NCBI RefSeq assembly: GCF_014199945.1
Contig: NZ_JACHOR010000004.1
Span: forward strand, 62,001-126,000
Origin: Brevundimonas variabilis
GTDB lineage: Bacteria > Pseudomonadota > Alphaproteobacteria > Caulobacterales > Caulobacteraceae
Direction: 5' to 3'
DNA: 64,000 nt
Shown piece after piece: positions 6,674 to 15,384 of the stretch. Within the stretch, counting starts at the first letter, position 1. Each line of letters begins with the position of its first letter. The position numbers were made by a program, and so were the translations under genes. A model generated the notes under the pieces. It had not been told where the DNA came from and ran no database searches. It saw only the letters and a program-made list of their open reading frames with translations.

Positions 6674-8425
6674 ATGCCCTACTCAGCTGCCCACCTTGCC
6701 GTCGTCCCGTCCGAACCGCTGAAACCTGGCTCTGCAGCCAGCCCGGCTCCGGATGTCGTGGTGCTCAAATTCGGATCGTCGATCCTGAAGTCCGCGGCCG
6801 ATGCGCCGGTGGTCGCGTCGGAGATCTATGGCCATGTCCGCGCGGGCCGGAAGGTCGTCGCCGTCGTCTCGGCCTTTGCCGGGCACACGGACCGCCTTCT
6901 GGCCGAGGCCCGGTCGCTGGGGCTGGATCACGAGAACGATCTGCTGCCCGGCTATGTCGCGCTGGGTGAGGAAAAGGCGGCGGCCTTCTCGGCCATCGCC
7001 TGCGACCGGATCGGTCTGGGCGCCGTGGCCCTGTCGGTGCGGGAACTGGGGATCGTGGCGGACGGACCGCTGCAACATGCCCATCCCTGCGACCTGCGCG
7101 GCGACGGCCTGCGACAGGCGCTGGAGCAGCATCAGGTCGTCGTCGTCCCGGGGTTCGGGGCGGTGCGGCCCGATGGCCGGGTGGCCCTGCTCGGGCGAGG
7201 CGGTTCGGACCTGACGGCCGTCTTCATCGCGGCCGAGCTGGGCCTGAAGCGGGTGCGGCTGGTGAAGGATGTCGATGGTCTCTACGACCGCGATCCGGCC
7301 TCGGCCTCGGGCAAGCCGCTGCGCTATCGCCGGGCCTCCTGGGACGATGCCCGTCGCCACGGCGGGGCGCTGGTCCAGCACGGTGCCATCGACATGGCGC
7401 ACCAGCGGGGTGTCGAGATCGAGGTCGCGGCGCTTGGCCGGGCCGACTGTACGGTGGTTGGGGATCATTCCGCCCCTCCGGGACCCTCGGTTCCCGATGC
7501 TCCGGTGCGGGTCGCCATCGCCGGCTGCGGTGTGGTCGGGGGTGGCCTTCTGGCCCGTCTGCTGGTCGATCCCCGGTTCCAGGTCGTCGGCGTCCTGGTG
7601 CGGGATCCGCGCAAGGCCCGCGACGTCGATGCCCCGGTCAATCTGTTCACCAGCGACCGCGAGGCCCTGCTGAACCAGAAGCCCGACCTTCTGCTCGAGG
7701 CCCTGTCCGAGGGTGGTGCCGGGCACGACCTGATCCGCTGTGCGCTCGAGCGCGGCATCGACGTGGCCAGCGCCAACAAACAGGCAATCAGCCGCGACCC
7801 GGCCGGACTGGCCGCCCTGGCCCAGGCCAGCGGTGCGCGTCTGGCCTATTCGGCGGCGGTCGGCGGGGGTGCCCCGATGATCGAGACCCTGCGCGCCGCC
7901 CGGGCGGCCGGGCCCGTGGCGGGCTTCGAGGCCGTCCTGAACGGCACGGTGAATTTCATGCTGGGCCGTCTGGAGGCCGGAGCCGATTTTGCCGATGCCC
8001 TGGCTGACGCCCGCGTCGCCGGCTTCGCCGAGGAAGACCCGTCTTCCGACCTGGAAGGTCGCGATTCCGCCGCCAAGGTCCGCCTGCTGGCGTTCGAAGC
8101 GTTCGGCGAAACGCCCGCCGAGGCCGATGTGCCGTGCGATGTGCTGTCGGATGCCTTTGTGGTGTCCGGGCCGGTCCGCCAGATCGGTGCCTGTCACCGG
8201 GTGGACGGGGCGCTGAAGTCGTCTGTCAGGCTTGACGGCGCGCTTTCCGACCCGCTCTTTGCCCGCCTCAGAGGGGAGCGCAACGCCTTGAAGGTCTACG
8301 GTGAGGATGGTCGGGTCTGGTCGTGCAAGGGTCGCGGCGCGGGTCGCTGGCCGACGACCGAAAGCGTTCTGTCCGATGTCGCCGACATTGTCCGGGCGCG
8401 ACACGCCGTGCTCGGCCACCACTGA
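6674..8425 (+). CDS. thrA: Fused aspartokinase-homoserine dehydrogenase lacking ACT domains
   Basis: Bifunctional enzyme for the first and third steps from aspartate to homoserine. Residues 27-265 are an aspartokinase (amino-acid kinase fold: VLKFGSS at 30-35, GRGGSD at 174-179, VDGLYDRDP around 200-208). Residues 278-583 are homoserine dehydrogenase: Rossmann AGCGVVGGG (283-291), SANK (366-369), GGGAPMI, LNGTVNF, and DLEGRDSAAK with catalytic Lys468. At 583 residues it is about 240 shorter than E. coli ThrA (820): the paired ACT regulatory linker between the domains is missing, the kinase running into the dehydrogenase through about 12 residues. Loss of threonine feedback is expected but inferred. 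It lies behind the thr attenuator, and thrB starts at the next base. Confidence 0.88.
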   Translation: MPYSAAHLAVVPSEPLKPGSAASPAPDVVVLKFGSSILKSAADAPVVASEIYGHVRAGRKVVAVVSAFAGHTDRLLAEARSLGLDHENDLLPGYVALGEEKAAAFSAIACDRIGLGAVALSVRELGIVADGPLQHAHPCDLRGDGLRQALEQHQVVVVPGFGAVRPDGRVALLGRGGSDLTAVFIAAELGLKRVRLVKDVDGLYDRDPASASGKPLRYRRASWDDARRHGGALVQHGAIDMAHQRGVEIEVAALGRADCTVVGDHSAPPGPSVPDAPVRVAIAGCGVVGGGLLARLLVDPRFQVVGVLVRDPRKARDVDAPVNLFTSDREALLNQKPDLLLEALSEGGAGHDLIRCALERGIDVASANKQAISRDPAGLAALAQASGARLAYSAAVGGGAPMIETLRAARAAGPVAGFEAVLNGTVNFMLGRLEAGADFADALADARVAGFAEEDPSSDLEGRDSAAKVRLLAFEAFGETPAEADVPCDVLSDAFVVSGPVRQIGACHRVDGALKSSVRLDGALSDPLFARLRGERNALKVYGEDGRVWSCKGRGAGRWPTTESVLSDVADIVRARHAVLGHH

Positions 8426-9370
8426 ATGGCGGTCTTCACCCCGGTCTCTGACGATCAGGCACGCGCCTGGCTGCAGGGCCATTCGGTCGGCGAATTCGTG
8501 TCGCTGCACCCGATCGCCGAGGGGGTGGAGAACACCAACTACCGGCTGGAGACCGCGACGGGCCGGTATGTCCTGACCCTGTTCGAGGGACGGACGGATG
8601 CGGCGTCGCTGCCCTTCTGTCTGGGTCTGACCGACCATCTGGCCGACCGGGGCTTTCCGGCTCCGCGTCCGGTGCGGGACCGGTCGGGCCAGTGGCTGGG
8701 CCGGCTGAACGACCGGGCCTGCGCCGTGATCGAATGGCGGGCCGGGGCCTGGCTGCGGAGCCCGACCTTGGCGGATCAGGCGACGGCAGGCGCGGTGCTG
8801 GCGCGCCTGCACCGGGACGCCGCCGGGTTTTCAGTGCCGCGCGCCAATCCGGTCGGACCGGTCGCCTGGCGGGCCCTGGCCGACCGTTGCGCCACTGCGG
8901 CAACGGGTGCGGACCGCGCCATTCTCGACACGGTCGAGGCGGCGCTGGCCCGCCTGGGCGATCCGTTCGCCTCGGACCTGCCAAGGGGACCGATCCATGC
9001 GGACTATTTCCCCGACAATGTCCTGTTCGAGGGTGGCGAGGTGTCCGGCGTCATCGACTTCTATTTCGGCTGCGTCGACGCCCTCGTTTATGATCTGGCC
9101 ATCGCCCTGAGCGCCTGGGGATTCGATGGCGAGGGGCGGGAAATCCCCGGAGCGGTCGAGGCGTTCCGGCGCGGCTATGAGTCCATTCGGCCCCTGTCAC
9201 CGGCCGAGGCGCAGGCCCTGCCAAGGCTCGGCGAGGCGGCGGCGCTGCGGTTCACCCTGACCCGGCTGCACGACCGGATCTTCCACGACCCGACCAAGCT
9301 GGTGACGCCCAAGGACCCGGCCGCCTTCGTGAGGCGGCTGGACTACTGGCGGCTGGCGGAGGCCGTCTGA
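8426..9370 (+). CDS. thrB: Homoserine kinase, APH-like type (ThrB)
   Basis: Phosphorylates homoserine to O-phosphohomoserine for threonine synthesis. It belongs to the aminoglycoside-phosphotransferase-like homoserine kinases of many alphaproteobacteria, not the GHMP family of E. coli. Seen: EGVENTNYRL near residues 32-41 (substrate loop typical of the type), the catalytic HADYFPDN at about 191-198 and the metal-binding GVIDFYF around 210. Length 314 fits. The ATG directly follows the TGA of the thrA-like gene, so the two form a coupled operon under the attenuator. Its last 28 bp overlap the end of the convergent thrC. Confidence 0.92.
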   Translation: MAVFTPVSDDQARAWLQGHSVGEFVSLHPIAEGVENTNYRLETATGRYVLTLFEGRTDAASLPFCLGLTDHLADRGFPAPRPVRDRSGQWLGRLNDRACAVIEWRAGAWLRSPTLADQATAGAVLARLHRDAAGFSVPRANPVGPVAWRALADRCATAATGADRAILDTVEAALARLGDPFASDLPRGPIHADYFPDNVLFEGGEVSGVIDFYFGCVDALVYDLAIALSAWGFDGEGREIPGAVEAFRRGYESIRPLSPAEAQALPRLGEAAALRFTLTRLHDRIFHDPTKLVTPKDPAAFVRRLDYWRLAEAV

Positions 9371-10764
9371 CTGCCGAAGCCCCGGACGGCATCGAGGGCG
9401 GCCTCCAGCGTTCCGGCAATGACCGTCATCCGCTCCGGCCGGTCGCCCAGATCGCGGATCACGCGGCAGGGCTCGGGCGCGAAGCCCAGCACATCCCCGA
9501 CGTCGCGGCCGAACTTGGCCGGATGGGCGGTGGCCAGCACCACAGTCGGGCCGTCGATCGCGGGCAGGGCCCGGGCGGCGGCCAGAGCCACAGCGGTGTG
9601 CGGACAGACGACCTGACCCCAGGCTGAGTGGGCATGGGCGATCTCGGTGCGGGTCGTGGCCTCGTCGATCGAGACCGCGGACACCTCGGCCCGGATAGCG
9701 GCCAGCAGGTCGGTGGGGAGGGTCACTGATCCCGTGGCCGCGAAGGTCTCGAACAGGTCGCGCGTCGCTGCCGGGTTGCGACCCGAGGCCTCGAACACCA
9801 GCCGCTCGAAATTGGAGGGGGCCTGCACGTCCATGCTGACCGAGGCCGTCTCGACGGCGGCCTTGCGGGCATAGATGCCGTCATTGATGGCGCGGGCCAG
9901 GGCGTCGTTGCTGTTCACGGCAGCGACGAAACCAGCGACCGGCAGGCCCATGCGGCGGGCCGCGACCCCGGCAAAGGCATCGCCGAAATTGCCGGTCGGC
10001 ACAACGAAGCGGGGCGGGCGGGTCTCGCCCTGTGCGGCCATCTGGGCGACGGCCGAGACATAGTAGGGGATCTGTCCGGCCAGCCGGGCCCAGTTGATCG
10101 AGTTGACCGAGCTGAACCGGCCCCGCTCGCGCAGGGTCTCGTCGGCCAGAAGGCCCTTCACCAGCCGCTGGCAGTCGTCGAAATCGCCCTCGATGGCCAG
10201 GTTCAGCACATTGTCGGCGTCGATCGTCGTCATCTGCCGCCGCTGGATCGGCGAGACCCGGTCCAGCGGGTGCAGGACGATCAGGTCGATCCGGGCCTTG
10301 TTGGCAAAGGCGTTGACGGCGGCGGCACCGGTGTCGCCGCTCGTCGCCGTGACCAGGGTCAGCCGCTCGCCCGAGGCCGCCAGCGCCTCGTCCGCCAGGG
10401 ACGCGGCCAGTTGCATGGCCAGATCCTTGAAGGCCGCAGTCGGGCCGTGGAACAGTTCCAGCATCCACAGGTCGTCTTCGAGCCGGACCATCGGTGTGGT
10501 CTCGGCGGTCTCGAACCCGGCGACCAGCTTCGCCAGCGCCCGGTCCAGCGCGCCGTCGGGCAGGGCCGTGCCGAGATAGGGCACCATCGCGGCGCGGGCG
10601 ATCGCGGCATAGGTCTGGCCGGAGGCAGCGGCGTCTGCAGGCAGAACCGGCCATGCAGCGGGCATATAGAGGCCGCCGTCCGGGGCGATGCCACGCAGCA
10701 GGGCCTCGACGAAATCGACTTCGGGGGCCCGGCCGCGGGTGCTGACATAACGATCTGGGGACAT
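9343..10764 (-). CDS. thrC: Threonine synthase
   Basis: PLP enzyme converting O-phosphohomoserine to threonine; 473 residues, normal for the long proteobacterial class. Seen: N-terminal YVSTRGRAPEVDF, PLP lysine in TAAFKDLAMQ (about residue 113), phosphate-binding TATSGDTGAAAVNAF, and PTGNFGDAFAG. A GTG one codon upstream is an alternative start. The gene faces thrA-thrB and overlaps the end of thrB by 28 bp, so it has its own promoter in the dyad-rich region beyond 10765 and is not covered by the thr leader. Opposing transcripts would be complementary at their 3' ends. Confidence 0.95.
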   Translation of the reverse strand: MSPDRYVSTRGRAPEVDFVEALLRGIAPDGGLYMPAAWPVLPADAAASGQTYAAIARAAMVPYLGTALPDGALDRALAKLVAGFETAETTPMVRLEDDLWMLELFHGPTAAFKDLAMQLAASLADEALAASGERLTLVTATSGDTGAAAVNAFANKARIDLIVLHPLDRVSPIQRRQMTTIDADNVLNLAIEGDFDDCQRLVKGLLADETLRERGRFSSVNSINWARLAGQIPYYVSAVAQMAAQGETRPPRFVVPTGNFGDAFAGVAARRMGLPVAGFVAAVNSNDALARAINDGIYARKAAVETASVSMDVQAPSNFERLVFEASGRNPAATRDLFETFAATGSVTLPTDLLAAIRAEVSAVSIDEATTRTEIAHAHSAWGQVVCPHTAVALAAARALPAIDGPTVVLATAHPAKFGRDVGDVLGFAPEPCRVIRDLGDRPERMTVIAGTLEAALDAVRGFGSQTASASRQ

Positions 10765-10807
10765 CACGATGTTTCGTAAAGCGCGGTGACCGGCGCGTCA
10801 TCCGTCT

Positions 10808-10857
10808 TTTCGCAATCGCGAAACGAAAGCTGCGACGCCTGTGACGCTGGCGTCGCA
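10808..10857. promoter_or_regulatory. Two dyads in the thrC / aspartic protease divergent promoter region
   Basis: TTTCGC-AATC-GCGAAA (10808-10823) and TGCGACGCC with GGCGTCGCA across a 9-base loop (10831-10857) sit side by side between the two divergent starts. Neither has a T-tract, so operators or mRNA hairpins are likelier than terminators. No cognate regulator is adjacent. Confidence 0.4.
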
Positions 10858-10883
10858 GGTCCGGAGCCGCCATCTAGGTCCGG

Positions 10884-11852
10884 ATGAGACGTCGCGACTT
10901 CCTGATCCGGCTCGGCCTTGTCGCGGCAGGGGTCAGTGGCGCCTGGTGGCTGCGCGACAATGTGCTGTGGGCCCGGCCCGATGTGGCCTTCGGTCCCGAC
11001 GGATCGAGCGGCTGGCTGCCCTATGACGAGCCGCGGGCCAGTGTGCCGACCGTCCAGATCACGGTGGCGGGTCAGCCCGTGCGTGCCCTGATCGATTCCG
11101 GGGCCCAGTATTCGGTGATCGACCGGGGTCTGTTCGAGACCCTGGGAATATCCAACACCTTCGACCTGCCGCTGGTGGCCTATGGCGTCGGGGGTCAGCC
11201 GCAGCTCGGCAAGGGCACGACTCTGGATATTCAGGTCGGAGAGATGCGACTGACCGGCCTGCGCACGGCGATCCTCGCGTTGGGTCCGCTGGCGATGCGC
11301 GAAGGTCTGTCGGCGCCTCTGATCCTGGGTCAGGACATGCTGCGCAGCGTGGTCATCGAGATCGAGACGGGCGAGCGGCGCGTGCGGATGGTGGCGCCAG
11401 ACCGTCACGTCCTGCCCGACGATGTCGGCCCGGTCGCCGTGCGGCGTTCGGGCAATGCCCTGGTCACCGATGTGACGGTCGAGGGCTCGGTGATCGAGGC
11501 CGTGGTCGATACTGGAGCCTCGGCCCTGCTGGCGCTGAGCGGCGAGGCAGCAGGCGGGGCCGGTCTTCTGGACGGGCGGGCCCAGCGGCGGGGCTCCAGC
11601 ATCGTGCTGGGCGGCGCGATCGCGTCTCGCCTGGTTGAGGCGCGGACCGTGACCTTTGGCGACGTCCTGTTCGAGGCGGTCGAACTGCCGATCTATGCTG
11701 ACGTCGTGCTGCCGGGCTTTCCGGACGCGCTGCTGGGCATGGAGGCGTTCGAGGGCCAGACGCTGGTGATGAACACCTCGGCCGGCACCCTGCATGTCAC
11801 GCGGACGACGGACCTGACGGTGGGGCCGCAAGGCGATCAGGGCCGGACCTGA
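10884..11852 (+). CDS. Tat-exported retropepsin-like aspartic protease, two lobes
   Basis: Predicted periplasmic aspartyl protease of 322 residues. The N-terminus RRRDFLIRLGLVAAGVSGA is a twin-arginine signal. Two copies of a retropepsin-like fold follow: the first has LIDSGAQYSVID with Asp71, the second VVDTGASALLAL with Asp at about 209. Each lobe ends with an L-LG segment (PLILGQDML; DALLGMEAF), typical of the flap-closing strand. A single chain with two D(T/S)G sites would be a pseudo-dimer, as in pepsins, whereas most bacterial family members have one site. The substrate is unknown. The gene is convergent with proA and overlaps it by 16 bp. Confidence 0.72.
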   Translation: MRRRDFLIRLGLVAAGVSGAWWLRDNVLWARPDVAFGPDGSSGWLPYDEPRASVPTVQITVAGQPVRALIDSGAQYSVIDRGLFETLGISNTFDLPLVAYGVGGQPQLGKGTTLDIQVGEMRLTGLRTAILALGPLAMREGLSAPLILGQDMLRSVVIEIETGERRVRMVAPDRHVLPDDVGPVAVRRSGNALVTDVTVEGSVIEAVVDTGASALLALSGEAAGGAGLLDGRAQRRGSSIVLGGAIASRLVEARTVTFGDVLFEAVELPIYADVVLPGFPDALLGMEAFEGQTLVMNTSAGTLHVTRTTDLTVGPQGDQGRT

Positions 11853-13102
11853 CCGGTGCCGCGCACGACGTATTTGTAGCTGGTCAACTGCTCTGCCCCG
11901 ACCGGTCCCCGGGCATGCAGCCGGGCTGTGGAAATGCCGATCTCGCCGCCGAAGCCGAATTCGCCGCCGTCCGCGAACTGGGTCGAGGCGTTCCAGATGA
12001 CGATGGCGCTGTCCACGGCGTTCAGGAAGGCGGCGGCGGTATCGGCGTCTTCGGTCACGATCGCGTCGGTATGGCCCGAGCCATGGGTGCGGATGTGATC
12101 GACCGCCTGTTCAATCCCGTCCACGACCCGGACGCTCAGGATCGGGGCCAGATATTCGGTGGTCCAGTCGGCGGCGTCGGCGACCTCGATCCCGGGCAGG
12201 ATGGCGCGCGCCGCATCATCGCCGCGCAGGACACAGCCGGTCGCCGTCAGGGCCCCGGCGATGACGGGCAGCAGGGTCGGGGCTACGGCGGCGTCGATGA
12301 GCAGGGTCTCGGTCGCACCACAGACCGAGACGCGCCGCATCTTGGCATTGACGACGATATCCCGGGCCATGTCCGGGTCGGCGGCGGCATGGACATAGGT
12401 GTGGTTCAGCCCCTCCAGATGGCCCAGGACCGGGACCCGCGCCTCGGACTGGACCCGCTCGACCAGACTGCGGCCGCCGCGCGGGATCAGCAGGTCGATG
12501 GTGCCGTCCAGCCCCGTCAGGATCGCCCCGACCGCCGCCCGGTCCGGGGTCGGGACCAGCTGCACGATATCGGCCGGCAGGCCGACGGACGTCAGCCCCT
12601 CGGCCACGGCCGCATGGATGGCCAGGGCGCTGTCCAGACAGTCCGAACCGCAGCGCAGGATGGCGACATTGCCCGACCGGATGCACAGGGCGGCTGCATC
12701 GGCCGTCACATTGGGGCGGCTTTCGTAGATGATGGCCAGCACGCCCAGCGGGGTGCGGACCCGGGCGATGTCGAGGCCGTTGGGTCGCGTCCAGCGCGCG
12801 GTCTCCACGCCCAGTGGATCGGGAAAGGCCGCGACCTCATCTACGGCCCCGGCGATGGCGGTGATGCGGTCGGGGGTCAGGGCCAGCCGGTCCTGCAGGG
12901 CTGCGCTCAGACCGTTGGCCCGGGCCCGCTCCAGATCGCGCTCATTGGCCGCGAGGATCGTCCCGGCCCGGTCCCGCAGGGCCGAGGCGATCGCTGTCAG
13001 GGCAGCGGACCGGACCCCGGCCCCGGCCAGACGTAGGGGCTCGGTCGCGGCCCGGGCGCGGCGGCCCATGTCCAGCATCATCGCGGCAACGGTATCGGTC
13101 AT
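11837..13102 (-). CDS. proA: Gamma-glutamyl phosphate reductase
   Basis: NADPH-dependent second enzyme of proline synthesis, reducing gamma-glutamyl phosphate to glutamate semialdehyde; 421 residues, usual length. Aldehyde-dehydrogenase fold: [19 protein letters not shown] in the N-terminal half, [12 protein letters not shown], the catalytic Cys in [11 protein letters not shown], and a C-terminal [25 protein letters not shown] block characteristic of ProA. The ATG overlaps the proB stop (ATGA), so proB-proA is a coupled operon. The 3' end overlaps the aspartic protease gene tail to tail. Confidence 0.96.
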   Translation of the reverse strand: MTDTVAAMMLDMGRRARAATEPLRLAGAGVRSAALTAIASALRDRAGTILAANERDLERARANGLSAALQDRLALTPDRITAIAGAVDEVAAFPDPLGVETARWTRPNGLDIARVRTPLGVLAIIYESRPNVTADAAALCIRSGNVAILRCGSDCLDSALAIHAAVAEGLTSVGLPADIVQLVPTPDRAAVGAILTGLDGTIDLLIPRGGRSLVERVQSEARVPVLGHLEGLNHTYVHAAADPDMARDIVVNAKMRRVSVCGATETLLIDAAVAPTLLPVIAGALTATGCVLRGDDAARAILPGIEVADAADWTTEYLAPILSVRVVDGIEQAVDHIRTHGSGHTDAIVTEDADTAAAFLNAVDSAIVIWNASTQFADGGEFGFGGEIGISTARLHARGPVGAEQLTSYKYVVRGTGQVRP

Positions 13103-14235
13103 GTCGGGTCCAGCACCAGATCGTCGCGATGGATGGCGACGCAGGGTCCCTTGTAGCCGACCAGACCCTCGATCTCCCCGGAATGTCGACCCTGGATACG
13201 GGCCATTTCATCGGCCGCATAGGCCGCGAGCCCGACGCCAAGAGGGGCACCGCCCTCGGTGCGAACGCGGACGCAGTCGCCCCGGTCGAACCGGCCTTCG
13301 ACCGAACGGACCCCCGAGGCCAGCAAGCTGCGGCCTGTCGCCAGCGCACTGGCGGCACCGTCGTCGATCAGGATGGCCCCCGCGGGCTCCAGACTGCCGG
13401 CGATCCATTGCTTGTAGGCCGCCAGCGGCGTGGCCGGGGCGGTGATCAGACTGGCCCGGGCCCCGGCCTGGACGGCGGCCAGGGGTTGGGCGACCGCTCC
13501 CGAGACGATCAGGGTCGCGCAGCCGGCGGACCGGGCGATGCGGGCAGCCTCCAGCTTGGTGGCCATGCCGCCGGTGCCGACGTCGGCCTCGGCATTGGAT
13601 CCCCCCGCCATGGCCAGGATGTCGGGACCCAGGGTCTCGACCAGCGGCAGATGCCGGGCCTGGGGATCGGACCGGGGATCGGCCGTATACAGACCATCCA
13701 CGTCCGACAGCAGGATCAGCAGGTCGGACCGGGTCAACTGGGCCGTGCGGGCTGCCAGTCGGTCGTTGTCGCCGTAGCGGATCTCCTCGGTGGCGACGGT
13801 GTCGTTCTCGTTGACGACCGGGACGACGCCCAGCTTCAGCAGGGCCTCCATCGTGGCGCGGGCGTTCAGCCAGCGACGACGGCGCTCGGTGTCGTCGCGC
13901 GTCAACAACACCTGGGCCGGGGTCAGGCCGTGCGGCGTAAAAGCGGCCTCCCAGGCCTGCATCAGCAGCGACTGGCCGACGGCGGCGGCGGCCTGTTTCT
14001 CGTCCAGCCGCGCGTTGCGGGCCAGCCCCAGTCGCCCACGGCCCAGCGCGACCGCCCCGGACGACACGACGATGACCTGCCGCCCCTCGCGCTGCAGCCG
14101 GGCCAGGTCGCCGGCGAGCGCGGCCAGCCAGTCGGTCGCCGGTCCGCGCGACGCCGCATCCACGACCAGCGAGGAGCCGATCTTGACGACGATCCGCCGG
14201 GCAGCGGTCAGGGCGGTGGCAGCAGTCTGGGGCAC
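13099..14235 (-). CDS. proB: Glutamate 5-kinase with PUA domain
   Basis: Phosphorylates glutamate in the first step of proline synthesis. Residues 15-255 are the amino-acid kinase domain ([58 protein letters not shown]). The last 80 or so residues are a PUA domain ([13 protein letters not shown] onward). The frame extends upstream through a palindromic repeat, but that extension encodes repeat sequence, so the GTG at 14235, giving 378 residues, is the likely start. In many alphaproteobacteria proB follows the GTPase gene obgE; here a repeat cluster and a zinc peptidase lie upstream instead. Confidence 0.93.
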   Translation of the reverse strand: MPQTAATALTAARRIVVKIGSSLVVDAASRGPATDWLAALAGDLARLQREGRQVIVVSSGAVALGRGRLGLARNARLDEKQAAAAVGQSLLMQAWEAAFTPHGLTPAQVLLTRDDTERRRRWLNARATMEALLKLGVVPVVNENDTVATEEIRYGDNDRLAARTAQLTRSDLLILLSDVDGLYTADPRSDPQARHLPLVETLGPDILAMAGGSNAEADVGTGGMATKLEAARIARSAGCATLIVSGAVAQPLAAVQAGARASLITAPATPLAAYKQWIAGSLEPAGAILIDDGAASALATGRSLLASGVRSVEGRFDRGDCVRVRTEGGAPLGVGLAAYAADEMARIQGRHSGEIEGLVGYKGPCVAIHRDDLVLDPT

Positions 14236-14290
14236 GCAGGAACCATGGCGCGCCGGGTGCGGTGCAACAAGGGCCTTTGCCCCCGCATTG

Positions 14291-14460
14291 CCGCTCATCC
14301 CGGCGAAAGCCGGGACCGCCACCCTCCCTCCCGCTCATCCCGGCGAAAGCCGGGACCCAGTGTTGTTGCGGGGCCGGTCTGCGGGATCGGGGGTTGGGCC
14401 TCAACGCATACAGCGTTCAGCCCAAAGGACTGGGTCCCGGCTTTCGCCGGGATGAGCGGG
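14291..14460. repeat. Palindromic repeat family A, three arms (proB upstream)
   Basis: Arms of family A (CTCATCCCGGCGAAAGCCGG core) at 14291 and 14331 in direct orientation and at 14427-14460 inverted. Each arm is itself a hairpin, CCCGGC-GAAA-GCCGGG, capped by a GNRA tetraloop; the outer inverted pair gives a cruciform of about 130 bp. Related copies occur at 31291, 46037 and 47769. It sits between two minus-strand genes. Confidence 0.9.
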
Positions 14461-14464
14461 TGAA

Positions 14465-15310
14465 TCAAAGAGCCGAGAAGGTATCGCAGCTGGCGGGGTC
14501 GCCGGTCTGGTAGCCGCGCTGGAGCCACTCCATGCGCTGGGCCGAGGTGCCGTGGGTGAAGCCCTCGGGCACGACCCGCCCGCCGCCGCGCCGCTGCAGC
14601 GTGTCGTCGCCGATGGCCGAGGCAGTGCGGAGGCCTTCTTCCAGATCGCCGGGCTCCAGCGCAACCTGGCCGTTGGAGGCGGCAGACGCATTCTTGGCCC
14701 AGACGCCGGCATAGCAGTCGGCCTGCAGTTCCAGCGCGACGGAGTAGCGGTTGGCCTCGGCCTCGCCCGACGCCCGTTGCTGGGCCTCGCGGACCTGCTG
14801 CGAGGCCCCGGTCAGGGTCTGGATGTGGTGCCCGACCTCATGGGCGATGACATAGGCGCGGGCAAAGTCGGCGCCCGAGGCCCCGAGATCGGTCTCCATC
14901 TGCTGCCAGAAGGAAAGGTCCAGATAGACCGTCTGGTCAGCGGGGCAGTAGAACGGTCCCATCGCCGACTGGCCATAGCCGCAGCCGGTCTGGGTGCCCT
15001 GTTCATAGACGACCATATTGGGGGACTTGTAGCCCTCGAGCCGGGTCTGCCAGACGTCGTCGGTGCTGGCGCGGATCACGGCCACGAACTGGCCGGCCTG
15101 ATCCTCGGGCGTGCCGACCTGACCGGTTTCCCGCGAGCCTGCGCCGCCGAACTGGCTGGCGACCTGCTGGGTCGTGGTCGGGTCGATGCCGAAGACGAAA
15201 TAGCCGATCAGGGCCAGGACGGTGACGCCGATGCCACCCCCGGCAATCGCGCCGCCCCCCATGCCGCGCCGGTCCTCGATATTGCCGCGTCGTCCACCCT
15301 GCCAGCGCAT
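14465..15310 (-). CDS. Neutral zinc metallopeptidase, YpfJ family
   Basis: Membrane-anchored putative zinc protease of 281 residues, of unknown substrate. The N-terminal 20 residues are basic and glycine-rich (RWQGGRRGNIEDRRG), followed by one membrane segment (about 22-42, GGGIGVTVLALIGYFVFG) and an extracytoplasmic domain with the zinc motif HEVGHHIQ near residues 155-162 and a downstream ELQADCYAGVWA segment carrying the third ligand region. This layout is diagnostic for the family. The ATG at RWQGG was preferred over an upstream in-frame ATG because family members begin there. It stands alone between two repeat clusters. Confidence 0.9.
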   Translation of the reverse strand: MRWQGGRRGNIEDRRGMGGGAIAGGGIGVTVLALIGYFVFGIDPTTTQQVASQFGGAGSRETGQVGTPEDQAGQFVAVIRASTDDVWQTRLEGYKSPNMVVYEQGTQTGCGYGQSAMGPFYCPADQTVYLDLSFWQQMETDLGASGADFARAYVIAHEVGHHIQTLTGASQQVREAQQRASGEAEANRYSVALELQADCYAGVWAKNASAASNGQVALEPGDLEEGLRTASAIGDDTLQRRGGGRVVPEGFTHGTSAQRMEWLQRGYQTGDPASCDTFSAL

Positions 15311-15384
15311 GATCCATCCTCCCGAAGTCATCCAAGCTAGGCCGGAACGCGGGTAAAGGGGAAGGGATGCCTGATCGTCGGCGA

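Noticed and set aside
6683-8812. 709-codon minus-strand frame opposite thrA/thrB
   Set aside because: Antisense shadow of GC-rich coding sequence: Gln/Arg/Gly-rich, no family motifs, and the plus-strand proteins are certain.
13099-14322. Upstream-extended proB (407 residues) and similarly extended leuD from 47594
   Set aside because: The extra N-terminal residues are translations of the palindromic repeats, so the starts were moved downstream.
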